Assembly: GCF_004664715.2 (NCBI RefSeq) | Contig: NC_051063.1 | Span: 117,852,629-117,916,628 of the forward strand | Length of the DNA: 64,000 nucleotides | Source: Peromyscus leucopus | Taxonomy: Eukaryota > Chordata > Mammalia > Rodentia > Cricetidae | Direction: 5' to 3' | Shown here: positions 35,316-47,729 of the stretch, piece by piece | How the letters are laid out: every line of letters begins with the position of its first letter | How positions within the stretch are numbered: the stretch's first letter is position 1 | Notes under the pieces: model-generated | What the model saw: the letters and a program-made list of their open reading frames with translations, nothing else | Told to the model about the DNA's origin: nothing | The model's database searches: none | Position numbers and translations under genes: made by a program

Positions 35316-35650
35316 TTTCTCTGTTTTGTCCTACAACTTGGTTTTTTAATGGGTTTCTTCAGTGTTTGAATGAGTGGGACTCTCCATCTACATGTTTTAT
35401 GTGCCTTTACCTGTGCTTGTTTCCCATCTGTTTATTTTGTGTTATTCTAATGCACTAGTTTTTGTCTTATCTTGTTTTACTTTATTTTGTTAATAACGCT
35501 CTGAAGGCTGTTTTCTTTCTAATGAGAGGTAGAAAGGTGATGGTTCCAGATGGGAGGACAGATGAGGAGAAACTAGGAAAAGCAGAGGGAGGGGTAATTA
35601 TAATCAGAATGAATTATGTAAAAAAATCTCTTCAATAAAATGTCAAAAAC
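32985..35650 (+). mobile_element. Old LINE-1 3' half, sense, with a second L1 end inside
   Basis: 32985-33380 is decayed ORF2 C-terminal coding sequence ('tttattcataatagtcagaa', 'ccctcaattcaagaatggat'). 33380-33660 looks like a separate L1 3' terminus ('ggttaatttatccaatcatg', 'gtattgtatgaaaaaataat'). 33680-35640 resumes with 3' UTR ('ggagtaaccaaacaagg', 'gcagcagatgggaacaagt', 'ccagatggggtcctagagct'), ending in a purine-rich tract and an A-rich tail near 35640. Everything is non-coding. It ends about 70 bp from the stop codon of the olfactory receptor. Confidence 0.75.
35250..35316. repeat. (TA)n/(GTAT)n microsatellite
   Basis: TA units followed by eight GTAT units, within L1 3' UTR sequence. 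Confidence 0.9.
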
Positions 35651-35719
35651 AAACCTCTTTGAGGAGTGTGTGTGCTTGTATGTTTTCCTCTAGAAACCCC
35701 TGACCAATACAATTTCTTT

Positions 35720-36658
35720 TTATGTTCTACTCTGGAAAAAAAATCCTAACGTTAATTTCCTCACTGCCTCCTTTATCTGTTTGTTTCTAAGACTATAGAT
35801 GATAGGATTCAAGAATGGTGGGAAAACAGTATAAAATACAGAAAGAGTAATCTGCTTCACAAACTCTGAAGTTACTGGAATTCTTAGGTACACATAGGCA
35901 CCTGAAGTAAGAAACACAGACACTACAATAATGTGAGGGACACAGGTGGAAAATGCCTTCCCTCGCTCCCCTTTGACAGGAACCCTCAATACAGTGGATA
36001 ATATGTGAACATATGATATGGAGATGAAGGTAAAGCAGCTACCACTGACCCCAATTGCTGTCAGGAGAATTAAGAGTTTGTTGTTAAAGGTATCTGAGCA
36101 AGAAAGCCTCAGCAAAGAGGGAATATCACAGAAGATCTGAGGGACCAGGTTCGAGCGACAAAAAGATAACTGGAAGGTTTTGATAGTGTTCACACCCGCA
36201 AGGATAAGAGAAGTAAGTAGGGAAGCCAGTGTCATCTGAACACAGAATTGGTGGTTCATGATCACAGGATAAAGGAGAGGTTTACAGATGGCCACATAGC
36301 GGTCCTGAGCCATGACAGTAAGAAACAGAATCTCTACACATGCACAGAAGAAGACCAAAAATACCTGTACTGCACACCCAGCCACAGAAATACTCCTGTG
36401 GTTAGTGAGAGAGTTGACACAGGCATTGGGGACCGTGACAGAAACATAGCACATGTCTAAGATGGACAAATTCCTGAGGAAGAAGTACATGGGAGTGTTC
36501 AGGGTCTGGTCAACTGTGGTAACAATGACAATGGTCAAGTTTCCTAATAGGATGCCCAGGTACAACAGCAGGAACAGCACACTGAGTAGGACCCTGAGCC
36601 CCCAACTCTCCGCAAAGATCTCTAGGAGGAACTCCGTCACCAGTGTAGAATTGGACAT
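35720..36658 (-). CDS. Olfactory receptor, class II, family 14-like, intact
   Basis: A seven-helix rhodopsin-family receptor of olfactory neurons that couples odorants to cAMP signalling. The single exon encodes 312 residues from ATG 36658. An in-frame ATG five codons upstream (36673) would give 317, but MSNSTLVTEFLL matches the usual start and places an N-glycosylation site (NST) at residue 3. Hallmarks are present in order: GNL in helix 1, LNTPMYFFLRNLS after it, MAQDRYVAICKPLLYP after helix 3 (canonical MAYDRYVAIC, so Tyr is Gln here), FSTCVPH in helix 6 and PIIYSLRN in helix 7. The CDIPSLLRLSC segment in the second extracellular loop is typical of family 14. There is no stop, frameshift or truncation. 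Ligand unknown. The upstream non-coding exon that OR genes usually have cannot be recognised from sequence. Confidence 0.93.
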   Translation of the reverse strand: MSNSTLVTEFLLEIFAESWGLRVLLSVLFLLLYLGILLGNLTIVIVTTVDQTLNTPMYFFLRNLSILDMCYVSVTVPNACVNSLTNHRSISVAGCAVQVFLVFFCACVEILFLTVMAQDRYVAICKPLLYPVIMNHQFCVQMTLASLLTSLILAGVNTIKTFQLSFCRSNLVPQIFCDIPSLLRLSCSDTFNNKLLILLTAIGVSGSCFTFISISYVHILSTVLRVPVKGERGKAFSTCVPHIIVVSVFLTSGAYVYLRIPVTSEFVKQITLSVFYTVFPPFLNPIIYSLRNKQIKEAVRKLTLGFFFQSRT

Positions 36659-36699
36659 TGTCTCAAAGTACAAGTTTATCTGAAAAAGAAAAGCAGAGA

Positions 36700-38690
36700 C
36701 AGAGAATAACCTAAAATATTTATTAGCATTTTTCTTATTTATTTATTATTATTTATTTCAGTTTTCTAAAACTGGCCGTTTTGGGTGAAAAATCAAATAT
36801 ATGTTTCTTTGGCTTATGTAAATATTTTTTCTCATCATGCTTAGTTGTCAATACACAGATATGTGTCGGTCTTTCTGATTGTATGGTATGATGATAAATG
36901 CTTAGTGTTAATTTTCATAATAATAACCGTCTCATTAGCAGTTTTTAACTGTTTTAACAAATATTAAGTTATTTTTTAACAAATATTAAGTTGAGTAATA
37001 TATGGCAAGTTCCTCTTTAAGATAAACTACCTGAAAGACTTAGAAATACCCAGTGAAATTCAACATGTGAGAGATCTATTTAAAACCATGTTTGTATATT
37101 TATTATGATACATGTATTTACATTTGGAATGCCTCTGTGCTCTATGATTATTTTCATAAATAAATACAAATGTGTATGTATATGAGGAGGGATGGGGAAA
37201 ATGAGAGTGAATTTCAGAGACATGAACATAACAGGACATGTTGAGAAAGATGAAGCAATATGAGCATTGAAAAAGTGGGAATTTAAGCAACTCTCTCAGA
37301 TTTTGGAACATCTTGGACCTACAGAATAAGCCATTTACCTGAAAACCCAAACACAGTTAAACTTGTCTGCTTTTGGCAGAAATTTCTCTTCTTGGAGAAA
37401 CCTCAGGTTTTCTTGAAAATCAATCATATTATATAGATGATAATTTCAATTTCTTAAAATCAAGTGTTTTTATATGTGAACAGTAGCAATATACATATTA
37501 CAAAAAACACTAGGAATATTGTTTGGCTAACTAGGTGGCATAAAGACAACTATATTCATAAAACTAAACATGATGCTCTACATGACACCTTTTATGTTCT
37601 TGTGAGTTGGACTCCAAGTTTGGTTAACTCTAATATATGATATTGAATGTCACACCATGTTCTCCCAGTAGTGACTGGCATAATCTTACAACCCTGATTA
37701 ATGCATAATGCAAAAAAGGAATTTCTAAATTTATAATCAAGTGCAGGAGTGTAGAGGTCAAAGCTCATGAAATTAAAGGCAAGCTGCTATCAGTTTTTTT
37801 CAAATACTGTAATGAGTTTTATCAATTTGTCAAGGCAACCAAAAATATACTTCCTGGATATGAAACTCTAACTAATTAAAAAGCAGCCTAAGAAGAGTTG
37901 AAAAAGCCTCTATGAAACAGACGGAAAACATGAAACAAAGCAAAGGCAAGTGGTGAGGTAGCCACAGTCACTTTTTTCATGAAAAACTCATATGTATTGA
38001 ATGTCTTTTATTTTTTCACTCTCAAAATATCTAAAAGCATAAAATGCACAAAAGTTAAGAAAACCTTATTTAGTGACAATAGATAGCTGAGTGACACAGA
38101 AAATTAGCATTAATTAATCCTATTTCCACAATTTATTTCATTTCAAATACTGGTAGTAAACCATTTTGTCAAGATGCAAAAAGAGAAAAAATGTTTTCCT
38201 AATGGTATTATTATAGCCTCTATTGAATAGATCATCCTATCTGTACTATATTTGACAGATATCTTTCAAGAACATAGTCTAAAAATGCCCACAATAAACT
38301 TAATAACCACAGTAAGGTGAGCAGTGAAATTAAAAAGTGTAACTCAAGACTTATCATTAAAGAATACAAAACCTAACACATTTCTGGTTCAAGAGTAAGT
38401 GATTCTTAATGTGTGTTTTATCAATAGATGACCCATCTTGCAAGAGATTAAAAATTCTGGTGTCTGTTATGTGTTCAGAGTCACCTTCAGTAGCAGTGTG
38501 ATGTGGCAAACTAAAATGAGTAAATGGGCATCAAATCAGGAAGCAGCACCCATGCCTTTTTTTTTGGTTTTGGCTACAGCATGCTACAGAAAAGGAAGTT
38601 TGGTCACCTACCAAGAGCATCCTTTGACAAAAGTCCATGATGACCATGTCAAGAGAGTTATATACCAGTTTTTGCAAAAGCACGGGATGA
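36700..38690. other. Upstream region of the olfactory receptor, no gene seen
   Basis: AT-rich non-coding sequence. It should contain the OR promoter and 5' non-coding exon if the gene is arranged as usual, but I cannot place them. A small direct repeat ('tttttaacaaatattaagtt') lies near 36950-36990. Confidence 0.5.
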
Positions 38691-38705
38691 CATCTGTGAG
38701 ATTTT

Positions 38706-38868
38706 TCTTGTTTTGTTTTGTTTTTTTGTCCCAGGATTTCTCTGTGTAGCTTTAGTGCCTGTCCTGGATCTCACTCTGTAGACCAGGCTGGCCTTGAACT
38801 CACAGAGTTCCGCCTGCCTCTGCCACCCGAGTGCTGGGATTAAAGGCAAGTGCCACCTCCACCTAGCT
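38706..38868 (-). mobile_element. B1 SINE, antisense, with perfect target duplication
   Basis: A full B1 in reverse: T-rich tail at the left, 'agaccaggctggccttgaac' and 'gtgctgggattaaaggca'. It is flanked by ATCTGTGAGATTTT at 38692-38705 and 38869-38882, a perfect 14-bp target-site duplication, so the insertion is young. Confidence 0.95.
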
Positions 38869-39937
38869 ATCTGTGAGATTTTAAAATTCTTACCATGTAC
38901 ATATTTTAAATGTAATATCAGTGTTAGAAGTTATATGATGACAATATAGTTAACAGAAAAAACAACACAAAACAATATTGTATGAAGTCTTTGGCTAGTT
39001 GGCTAGTATCATAACTACAAAGAAAAAAAATCTAACTGTAACTGACTGGTGAGTGGCCATAAGGAGTGTGACTATGTCCATGAGATTGTCCCACATGGGA
39101 GATGTCTTTCAATTGTTCTAAGCAGTTGTAAAAATTAATGCCCTGGTGTTTCTTGTGAGAAATTGAAAGAGTATGGGTGATTACAGCAACCTCTAGCTGT
39201 ATTGCTCATTCTATTCATCTCAGTTGGTTCTGACTCATTTTTAGTGATTGTTATGTGAATTCCTGGGGCAGTGGATCCTTCTCTTAAGACTGAGTGATTA
39301 CACTGCAATTATTTAGTCTACTCCTATAAGTAATTAAACAATGGTTAAAAAACAGACATTAGTCAAGTATACTACACACCTGGTACAGAAACAGAGGTCA
39401 GGGACAGGAAATGTGTGTTTCAGTGGACAGAGTATGTGTTGGGGAGAGGGAGTGCCAAGTGGAATACAAGCATAGAGTAATTTGGAAAAGGGAGACAATG
39501 AGTATTTATCTCACTCTTAGCCTGATAAACTGGGAAGCAACTTCATTTGTATGTAAACATTACACTGAATTATTTTTACTCAAAAAGCAACAATATCAAA
39601 ACTCAAATCTCATATGAAGAGATTTAAGCATTTCAAAATTTGAAACCACAAGTAGTCAAGGAAAAAAGCTCTAAAAGATGTGGATTATAGTTTGATTTAT
39701 ATATGTTGAAGGTTATAATGTTATCCATCAAGGCTTCAGTAATGAGTTAGTTTTGTCTCACCTAAATTTCAATTTCATTTGTTTGGAATCTGTGTTTACT
39801 TAAATAAATGTCATCTGGAATGGCACAATATAGAAAGTCATCTGGTGATTCATTTGAAGTAAACAGTGTCTTTAAGAATAATTTTACATAATTTGCGTCA
39901 AGAGATATCTTGATTTTTTTTAATTTTGCTTTGTCTT

Positions 39938-40166
39938 TTGAGTTGGAGAGATGGATCAGTGGTCAATAACTTGTAGCTCTTGCAGAAGAACCAGGTTCAC
40001 TTCCCACCACCCACATGGAGATTCATAACCAGCTGTAACTTCAGTTCCAGGGAAATTATGCCTTCTAGTTTCTATAGGCAGGAAGCATACACATGCTGCA
40101 TTGTACATACATGCAGGTGAAATACTCATGTGTAAAAACTAAAATAAATAAGTATAAATTAAAGAA
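39938..40166 (+). mobile_element. B2/B3-type SINE
   Basis: A tRNA-derived head ('gagttggagagatggatcag', 'gaagaaccaggttcacttcc', an A/B-box-like arrangement), then 'cacatggagattcataacca' and an A-rich end. Moderately diverged. Confidence 0.75.
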
Positions 40167-40167
40167 A

Positions 40168-40330
40168 GCCAAACAGTGGTGACACATGCCTTTAACGCCA
40201 GCACTCAGAGGCAGAAGCAGGCAGATCTCGGAGTTCAAGGCCAGTCTGGTTTACAGAGAAAGTTTCAGAACAGCCAGTGCTACACAGAGAAATTCTGTCT
40301 TGAATAGCTAAAACAAAACCAACCAATCAA
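40168..40330 (+). mobile_element. B1 SINE
   Basis: Directly follows the B2/B3 element. B1 blocks 'catgcctttaacgccagcac' and 'gttcaaggccagtctggttt' with an A-rich tail. Confidence 0.85.
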
Positions 40331-40847
40331 AAAAGAATAATTTGACATTTACCTATATAACATGACTTGCTTCTTTTTATTTTACTTTCTTTTTCTTTCT
40401 TATGTTTTTACTAGCCATAATTAAATTAATTGCAATATGTTAACTGTATAAATGAAGAAATATAAAATTATGAAAAAACTAATTATTTGTGTACCATTTA
40501 CAAGAGTTTAACTTCAGATTTAACCATACAGGTAGTTGAGATGGAAACAGATATTTCATGCAGAAAAAAACCTAAGTAAACAAGAAGAAATATACTTTTA
40601 TTGGACAGTACAAAATTTAAGTTAAAAAATTGTCATGGGAGTCAAGGTTATTACCAAGTAAAAAGATATCAAAAGGAGCTAATTAAAATTACAAATACTG
40701 TGCTTTAGACCTCAGAACAGCTCAATATAGCAGCAAGATGTCAGACTTGCAATCCTTACTACATTGAGGCAATAAAGGTTTGAATATTTGGCCTACATTA
40801 ACTACCAAAAGTCATATTGAAAATCAGTTTTAAAAATTATATGTATG

Positions 40848-41005
40848 GCCAGGCAGTGGTGGCACACGCCTTTAATCCCAGCACTAAGGAGGCAGAGGCA
40901 GGCAGATCTTTGTGAGTTTGAGGCCTGCCTGGTCTACAGAGTGAGATTCAGGAAAGGCACAAAGCTACACAGAGAAACTGTCTCAAAAAAACAAAAAAAA
41001 ATTGT
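40848..41005 (+). mobile_element. B1 SINE
   Basis: A well-kept B1 ('ggccaggcagtggtggcaca', 'cgcctttaatcccagcacta', 'gcacaaagctacacagagaa') ending in an A-rich tail. Confidence 0.93.
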
Positions 41006-42799
41006 AGGTATTAACACCTTGAACTAAGAGGATGTAACAGAAATATATAGAAAATTTACCTCAAGAGGATCAGGATAAGTGTGCACCAAGTATCCTCCAA
41101 CACTGTGATTCATCAGTTTTTCAGCAGCTGTGAACACCTCTGAGTTCTGTTTTTCATACATTTACAGCAGCATGGATGGTCCTGGAGAACATTATGCTGA
41201 GTGAAATAAGTCTGACATACCACATCCTGAGGCAAAATAAATCTTAACAAGTTAGGAGACAAACTAAATAACTCCAAATTCATTTTAAAATTATAAGGTG
41301 AACTAGGAATCAGTGATAAAATGGGGAAAAAAAACAAATATCTGTCATTTAAAAATAGATTAAGGAAGAACTCAAATACACCTTGGAAAATATGTCAGAT
41401 CAAAGAGGTACGATATGACAACTATTGTAGCTAGCAAGTTCACCACTTGAGGACTATTAGTAACAATAAAAACATATAATTAAGTAGTATGAAAATAATA
41501 AAAATTTTAACTGAAAGCTTTTTGTATCAAGTACCAAAAAGCAAAAACACAACTTAAACCTCAAATTAGCAAGGTATGAAGTAAATGTTAGAGCAGAAAC
41601 ACAAAGATGGAGTTTTGAAAAAATATAAAATAACAATGTAATGAAAAAGATATATCATACAAATAAAATTATAAAAAGAGACATTAAATTGATGTCACAG
41701 CAAGTAATGACTGCTGAGAGAGGAAAAATTAGCAACTACTAAGTAGTTACTCTGTACAAAGTGGTTATCCATGAAATCATATGCACATAAACAAACAAAA
41801 ATGAATTCAGCAGGCTGCATTTATAAATTCTGCATATGTATATTTGTAACAATAATAATTAAAGCAAAAGAAAACATCTACTTGAAAGCAGGAAACATGG
41901 TAGTGGTTGGGAAGGGGAGCATTTAACGGGTTGGAGGTATAAAAGGGAAAGGTGGAATCATGTAATAATATTTTAATTAAAATATACAGAAATAACAAAA
42001 ACGTTGCTGTAGAAATAAAAGGAGCTAGGATTAAAAGCTGTGTGCAAACAAGTAGAAAATCAGAAATGAATTCATTTCCAGAATTCTACAGTTTATACAG
42101 ACTTAGCTTCTTTAAAAGGTAGGAAATTATCATGCCACTGAATATAAGGTAAGGATAACAAGTTAGAATTTTAATTCCTCCCCACAATGAATATTTTAGG
42201 ATCAGATTGTATCATGGACAAATTCAATAAAAGTGAAGGAAATTTTGCAACTAAAATTGTAAACACTTAAAAACTAATTTTAATAAAATTATCATCACTT
42301 ACATACCAAAGAAAGAAAAAGTAACTTTGAAAAAGTAATTAGGTGAATAACATCAATGAATTTAAAAATACTGAACAAATATTAATAGATCTTATATGTT
42401 AATGCATTAAATCTGCCCAAATACTTGATTAAATATAATACATCTTTGCATTGGGTAAAATTTCAACATAAGCAAGCAGTCAGTAATCTCTACAGATAAA
42501 TGGGTAGATACAAATCACATATTAATGTCAATAAAAACATTTATGTGGTCCAATAAAATTATTGTATAAAAATTAACAATATGTGATAGGATAGAATGCT
42601 TTTTAGTGTGAAAAATTCATTTGTGAAGGTTTGATAGAAGGCAAAACAGACACTCCTCTCATCCCATCTGCTAAACTCCCATATTCATGAGATTTCTTTC
42701 TAGATCCTGCAGACAGGATCAAACAGGAAAATGAAGGGCCATTCAATGTTTCATGATGCTGTCATGTGGTTTTGGTTTTGTTGCTTTTTTTGTTTTGCT
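41006..42799. other. A-rich spacer, no gene seen
   Basis: Strongly A-rich. A short piece at about 41160-41235 ('atggatggtcctggagaaca', 'tgagtgaaataagtctgaca') is the MDLE-to-SEVTQ stretch of sense L1 ORF2. Nothing else is recognised. Confidence 0.5.
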
Positions 42800-43055
42800 C
42801 TGTTTTTAGATTATAATACAATTACAACATTTCTCCCTTCCCCTTTCTCCATCCAAATCTTCTCATACACCCCTCCCTGTTCTTTTTCAAATGCATGGCT
42901 TCTTTTTTTAATCAGTTGTTATTTCAGACATGTATGGATTTGTGAAAATATATGAATATTCATATATATTGCTAAATATAACTTGTTCAGTCCATATGTT
43001 ATTTGTATGTAAGTTTTCAGGGATGACTATTTGACTCTCTACAACCAAATTAAAA
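42800..43055 (-). mobile_element. LINE-1 3' end, antisense
   Basis: 'tttttagattataatacaat', a C-rich stretch, 'aatgcatggcttctttttt' and 'ttcagggatgactatttg', the reverse of an L1 3' UTR terminus. Confidence 0.7.
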
Positions 43056-43934
43056 CTTCCAGTAGGTCACTTTGAAAACCAGTTAGCATTACTTGAATTT
43101 AAATATTACAGTGTATACCTTAGAAAACTAAATATCCATGTTTAAAAATTAAGCTCTTACTACTTCAATTCCAGTATAAATATGGGGAAAACTTATTACA
43201 TCCTGAGGGTCTCAGTGTGTCTCTCAAGTTTGAATATTTATATTTGCATATTTTTAGAACTAATATACCAATACACATTCCTTTGCTGACATTTCTTTTT
43301 TAAAAGACCAGAAAAGATACTCCAGAGTAGCATGTCAGCATCACATGGAACAGCAACTGATGCAGACACACTGCTTGCAAAAGACACATTTCCCCTTTTG
43401 ATAAAACTAATAAAGTTCTTTTCAACCTAAAGAGAAGAATGAATCCTCTAGAAGGAATACAATGTATTAACATGCACACGTAACCAGATACTTTTGCATA
43501 TATTAATGCAATTTTAGACTTTTTGTAACATCTGAAGACAGGTAGAAGGCTGCTTTTAAAGGTGAACATTTAATATTCACAAATTGCCTTTATAAATTTA
43601 TTTTAAATCCTATTACTTTGATTTAAAACTTTTATACTTGGTTTTCTGTGGGAAGCCTACAGTTGAAATATTATTTAAAGAAGTAAGTTTAGACAGGATT
43701 GGGCATATATACATATATATATGTATGTAACAACAAAAATGGCTTAGTTATTGATTAGGAACAAGTAAATAAGAATGAATCCTTTCTTTACCAAATAAAT
43801 TTTTTTAAAATTGTTCAGTGTATTTGATATATTAAGCATCATTTATTTTCTTTTAAAAATGAAATATATATCATTTCAATATATTAATACATATTTATAG
43901 TAAAATAACATGTGAAAACACTAAGAAAAATCTT

Positions 43935-44135
43935 TAAGATCCAGTCACATGCTGGTCATACAGAGGAAGTGGATTCAGATTTCAGCATCTACTGGGTGGC
44001 TCATACCATCCATAACACTAGCTCTAGGGGATACAACACTCTCTTTTGTCTTCTAAGGGTACTGCATGCAGGTGGGATGCACACATCCAAGCAGTCAAAA
44101 TATCCATACATTTTTATTCAGTAATATATATGTGT
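43935..44135 (+). mobile_element. Possible diverged B2/B3 SINE
   Basis: Blocks 'gctcataccatccataacac' and 'gtgggatgcacacatcc' resemble the distal part of B3 elements, followed by a CA tract. Weak. Confidence 0.4.
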
Positions 44136-44138
44136 ACA

Positions 44139-44154
44139 CACCCACACACACCCA

Positions 44155-44191
<37 letters not shown>
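44139..44191. repeat. (CA)n microsatellite
   Basis: CA units with CCCACA interruptions. Confidence 0.93.
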
Positions 44192-44194
<3 letters not shown>

Positions 44195-44575
44195 TAACAA
44201 CAAATAATGAAAAAAGGTATGAAATTGAAAGAAAGCAAAATGGGGTATAGAGGAGTATTTGAAAGGAGGCTGAAATATAATCATAATTTTAATAAATAAA
44301 TAAGCCTTTTAAATATTTTAAAGAAAGAATTGTACAGAGGAAATTTAATAGCCCCAAACCTCTTTCAATGTAAAACTTTTATGAGATTAATTTATACTAG
44401 TCATATAAGCATCTTATTATATATATGTAATACATACACAAATATATTAATATTATATGTAGCACAAATTTAAAATAAAGTATATTTGTATGTTATATAA
44501 CACTTAATGTTAGCCAAGGCTGAGAAACAATGGGTATGTTATATAAAATGTTTAAATTATTATGTCTCTTCTGGA

Positions 44576-44704
44576 ATTTGCTTATATAGAGTTGTGTACA
44601 TTTTTCAAATATTGAGTAATAAAAAGCTTTTTGAATGTCCTAAGTATTTGTTTATATAGAGTTGTGCATATTTTTCAAATAAAAAGATATTTGAAAGTAC
44701 TATG
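44576..44704. repeat. Tandem duplication of about 60-70 bp
   Basis: Unit 1 (44576-44645) and unit 2 (44646-44704) share 'ttatatagagttgtg' and 'atttttcaaat'. Unit 2 lacks about 11 bp of unit 1. Confidence 0.8.
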
Positions 44705-45577
44705 TATTATTTTGGTGGTATAAAGTCACAATGATGAGCTCTTTGGTTTGATATGTGACACTTTAGTCCACCACAGTCATTGATATTATTCTCACATTTG
44801 AAATGAAACTTCTATAAAATTGCAAGATTTCTCTGTGATTGCTTTTCTCTTAAAGTGATGTAACACTGTCTTCAGACATTTTTTTAATAAAATTACTGGT
44901 TGTTTCTTAGGTAAAAATATAAGATGGGTTTTTCTCAACTATTCAGGACTTGTAGTTGCAAAGCCTTTTCCATCTTAAAACCTTTCGAACTGAAGTGGGG
45001 AATTGCTGGGAAATCCCACTGTAAATAAGGAATGTCAGAGTAAAAACCATGATCACAGGATACTCACCAGGCATTGTTCATCAATCAAAAATGAGAATGA
45101 AGCTCTCTGTTATTAACTTTTCCTAATTAAAGTCTTAAAGATAGTGCATCCTGTCTATAACACATTACAGGAATTTTCTAGATGAGTAAAACACCATTCT
45201 TGTTTTTTAAAAACTGACTAGTTTTGCTCTCTTTTATCTAAAATGTGGACATCCTCCTGAGTGCAAAGGATCTGAGAACACAGGCTTTAATTGGGACAAA
45301 ATGCCCAAAGGTAATCTATGTAGGTGATGATTTTCATAGAACTGGTGAAAATTGACCTAATTAAAATCCATGAATAGACACCGGAAGAAGACCAGACAAG
45401 GTCTCCCCTGAGTCACCTGAAAGTGTGGAGATCATGATGGAGATAATGAAATAGAGTGGGAAGCACAGGATAGTTTCCATCATCTCAAAAATATTTTGGG
45501 CACCTGCACAGACCTCACAATAACATACTCTGCTTTTTAGCATCTCAAACCAATCAGATATTCAATCCCCTACCCCC

Positions 45578-45579
<2 letters not shown>

Positions 45580-45631
<52 letters not shown>
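45580..45631. repeat. (TG)n microsatellite
   Basis: About 25 TG units. Confidence 0.95.
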
Positions 45632-45633
<2 letters not shown>

Positions 45634-46296
45634 CTCTCAGTCTTCTCTGCTCTCTTCAAGCTGAATAATGGTACATATTCCTTTCAAATTGAAAACTACT
45701 CAAAATTTGATTTTTAAGAATTGAAACAAGTGTGCAAGTCCTTGAACATTCATTAACTATCATAGCATAAAGACCAATAGCAACATGCTCTATGTTGCTT
45801 TTAAACCTGCTTTTAAACCCAATGATAGTTTTCAGTTTCATGTTTTTTTTAATTAAGGCTTTCAATTCCTTTTCTTAGATTTTGCAGATTTATGAGCATT
45901 ATATCAATCAAAATATTAATTATGAGTTACACTAAAATGTTTTTAAACATACAACGTATTTCATGAAGCTGTAATTTACTTCCCATAAAAGTTTGAGAGA
46001 TAAGAATATTAGGGTTTCACAGTTGGTTCTTACATTGTTCAATATTAGCAAGTAAAACGTCTTCAAATCTGATACCCCCATTTAAAGTATGAAGATTACA
46101 AGTTTCAGTAGATCCAGTACCATAGTTTCAGTCTAAAAGACAGAGGTTACTAACATGCTGCAAATGAGAACACATATTAAGTATCCAGTTCTGTCTGCCA
46201 CAAAGGAAAGGCTGAACTTTATTTTTGTTTTAAAATTATTTTTAAAATAATTTTATTTTTATTTTGTTCAGATTTTAATTAAAATAGTATCATGTC

Positions 46297-46450
46297 TGCT
46301 GGGCGGTAGTGGCACACTCCTTTATTCCCAGCACTTGGGAGGCAGATGCAGGCAGATCTTTGTGAGTTTGAGGCCAGCCTGGTCTACAGAGGGAGATCCA
46401 GGAAAGGTGCAAAGCTACAAGAGAAACCCTGTCTCGAAAAATCAAAAAAT
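46297..46450 (+). mobile_element. B1 SINE
   Basis: A full B1 ('ggcacactcctttattccca', 'gaggccagcctggtctacag', 'ggaaaggtgcaaagctacaa'). The flanks AAAATAGTATCAT (left) and AAAATAGAATCAT (right) look like a target duplication with one change. The tail of the body ('gagatccaggaaaggtgcaa') is the form common in cricetid B1s. Confidence 0.92.
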
Positions 46451-46459
46451 AAAATAGAA

Positions 46460-47729
46460 TCATAACACTTTCTACCCCCCTTTCCTTCTATTTAGATTTT
46501 ATTCCATTTTCCTTCTTTTCTAGCCCTATTTAGATTTTAAATGATTGACTCTTAGTAGTGGTTTATGGAAGAAATGTAGGAGAGTTTGTAGTTTGTGGCT
46601 AAAATGATGTAGAATGCTGTAATCTTAGATAAATTGGCCACTCTGGTAGAGATTGAGAACAGAGTAGTAAGGAAAATGTGTGAAGTGAATGTTCATCTCA
46701 TGAGGTATTAGAAGGAAACGTGGATTTTCTTGGGGTCCATTTTATCAGCTATATATGCTGTGTCCTGAAGGAGAATCTGGCTGTGTCCATGTGTACTGAA
46801 TATTTGAGTGGGGCTGAATTACAAAATAATTGACTAAGTTGTTTGATGAAGAAAGTTTAAGTGCAATATAACATTAAGGTTGAGACATGGTTATTTAGCA
46901 TTATTGGGGTTTAAAATGAGAATTAAATACAAAGGGATTAAACATAAAATGCAGCAATGTTAAAGCTATGGACAAGGAGGGTGCAGAAAAAACATCTGTA
47001 ATTGTTAAAAAAAGATTAGCCCATTATGAAAAAAAAGTGCTATGCACTGGTATAACAGGAACGATATCATGAATGCTAAACCATACCTGCCAAATGTTGT
47101 AATTTATCAACATTCCGATTTATTCTAAAGGAGGAAGATGGTGTCAAAAATGCCACTAAAAGATTCCGTGCTCAAAACAATCACCTACAGAATTATTTTC
47201 TCAGGCACCATTGCTAATGCACACAAAGGCCATTTTATCGGTAACAGATGAGGCCAAACTATATCTTAAGCTGCTGGAATAACTCCAATGTATCATGCAT
47301 TCAATGCCAATTTTACTGGCATTCAAAATGCCAGGGTTTTGGAGCCATGCATGGTGATTCTAAGGTTCAAGAATATCAACAAAATCAGGAAATAAGTGAC
47401 ATATTTGAATTCCTTTATGGAGTCCCTATGAGGTCTTTTTAGGAAGTTATGAAGACAATGCTCAAGTTTTAATGCAGACTCAAGGAAGTTGGATTAGCTA
47501 AAACTGTGATATGTCTGCCTAGGAAAGCTGTACTCATAATGTGAACTCAGCCCAAGAGAGGTCATATTTGCTACAGATAGGAGAATTGGAGTTGGAACTA
47601 CCCAAGCCTGTTGGAATTCAAAAGATGCCAATGAAATGCTCCAGACCTAGACATGGAGTTGAAAGGTGCAGTGTTTGTGCTGTTGGGTCTTGAGATTTCG
47701 TTGGTTTAGTCTTTCATTGTTTTCCCCCT
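46460..47729. other. Unassigned sequence
   Basis: No SINE, L1 or gene recognised. The stretch 47040-47720 is less AT-rich and could be an old retroelement, but I cannot name it. Confidence 0.4.

Larger units (their letters stand above)
44192..46290. other. AT-rich spacer, no gene seen
   Basis: Contains only a small tandem duplication (44576-44704) and a TG microsatellite (45580-45631). Confidence 0.5.

Noticed and set aside
36248..36683. Two plus-strand frames inside the olfactory receptor
   Set aside because: Shadows of the OR frame.
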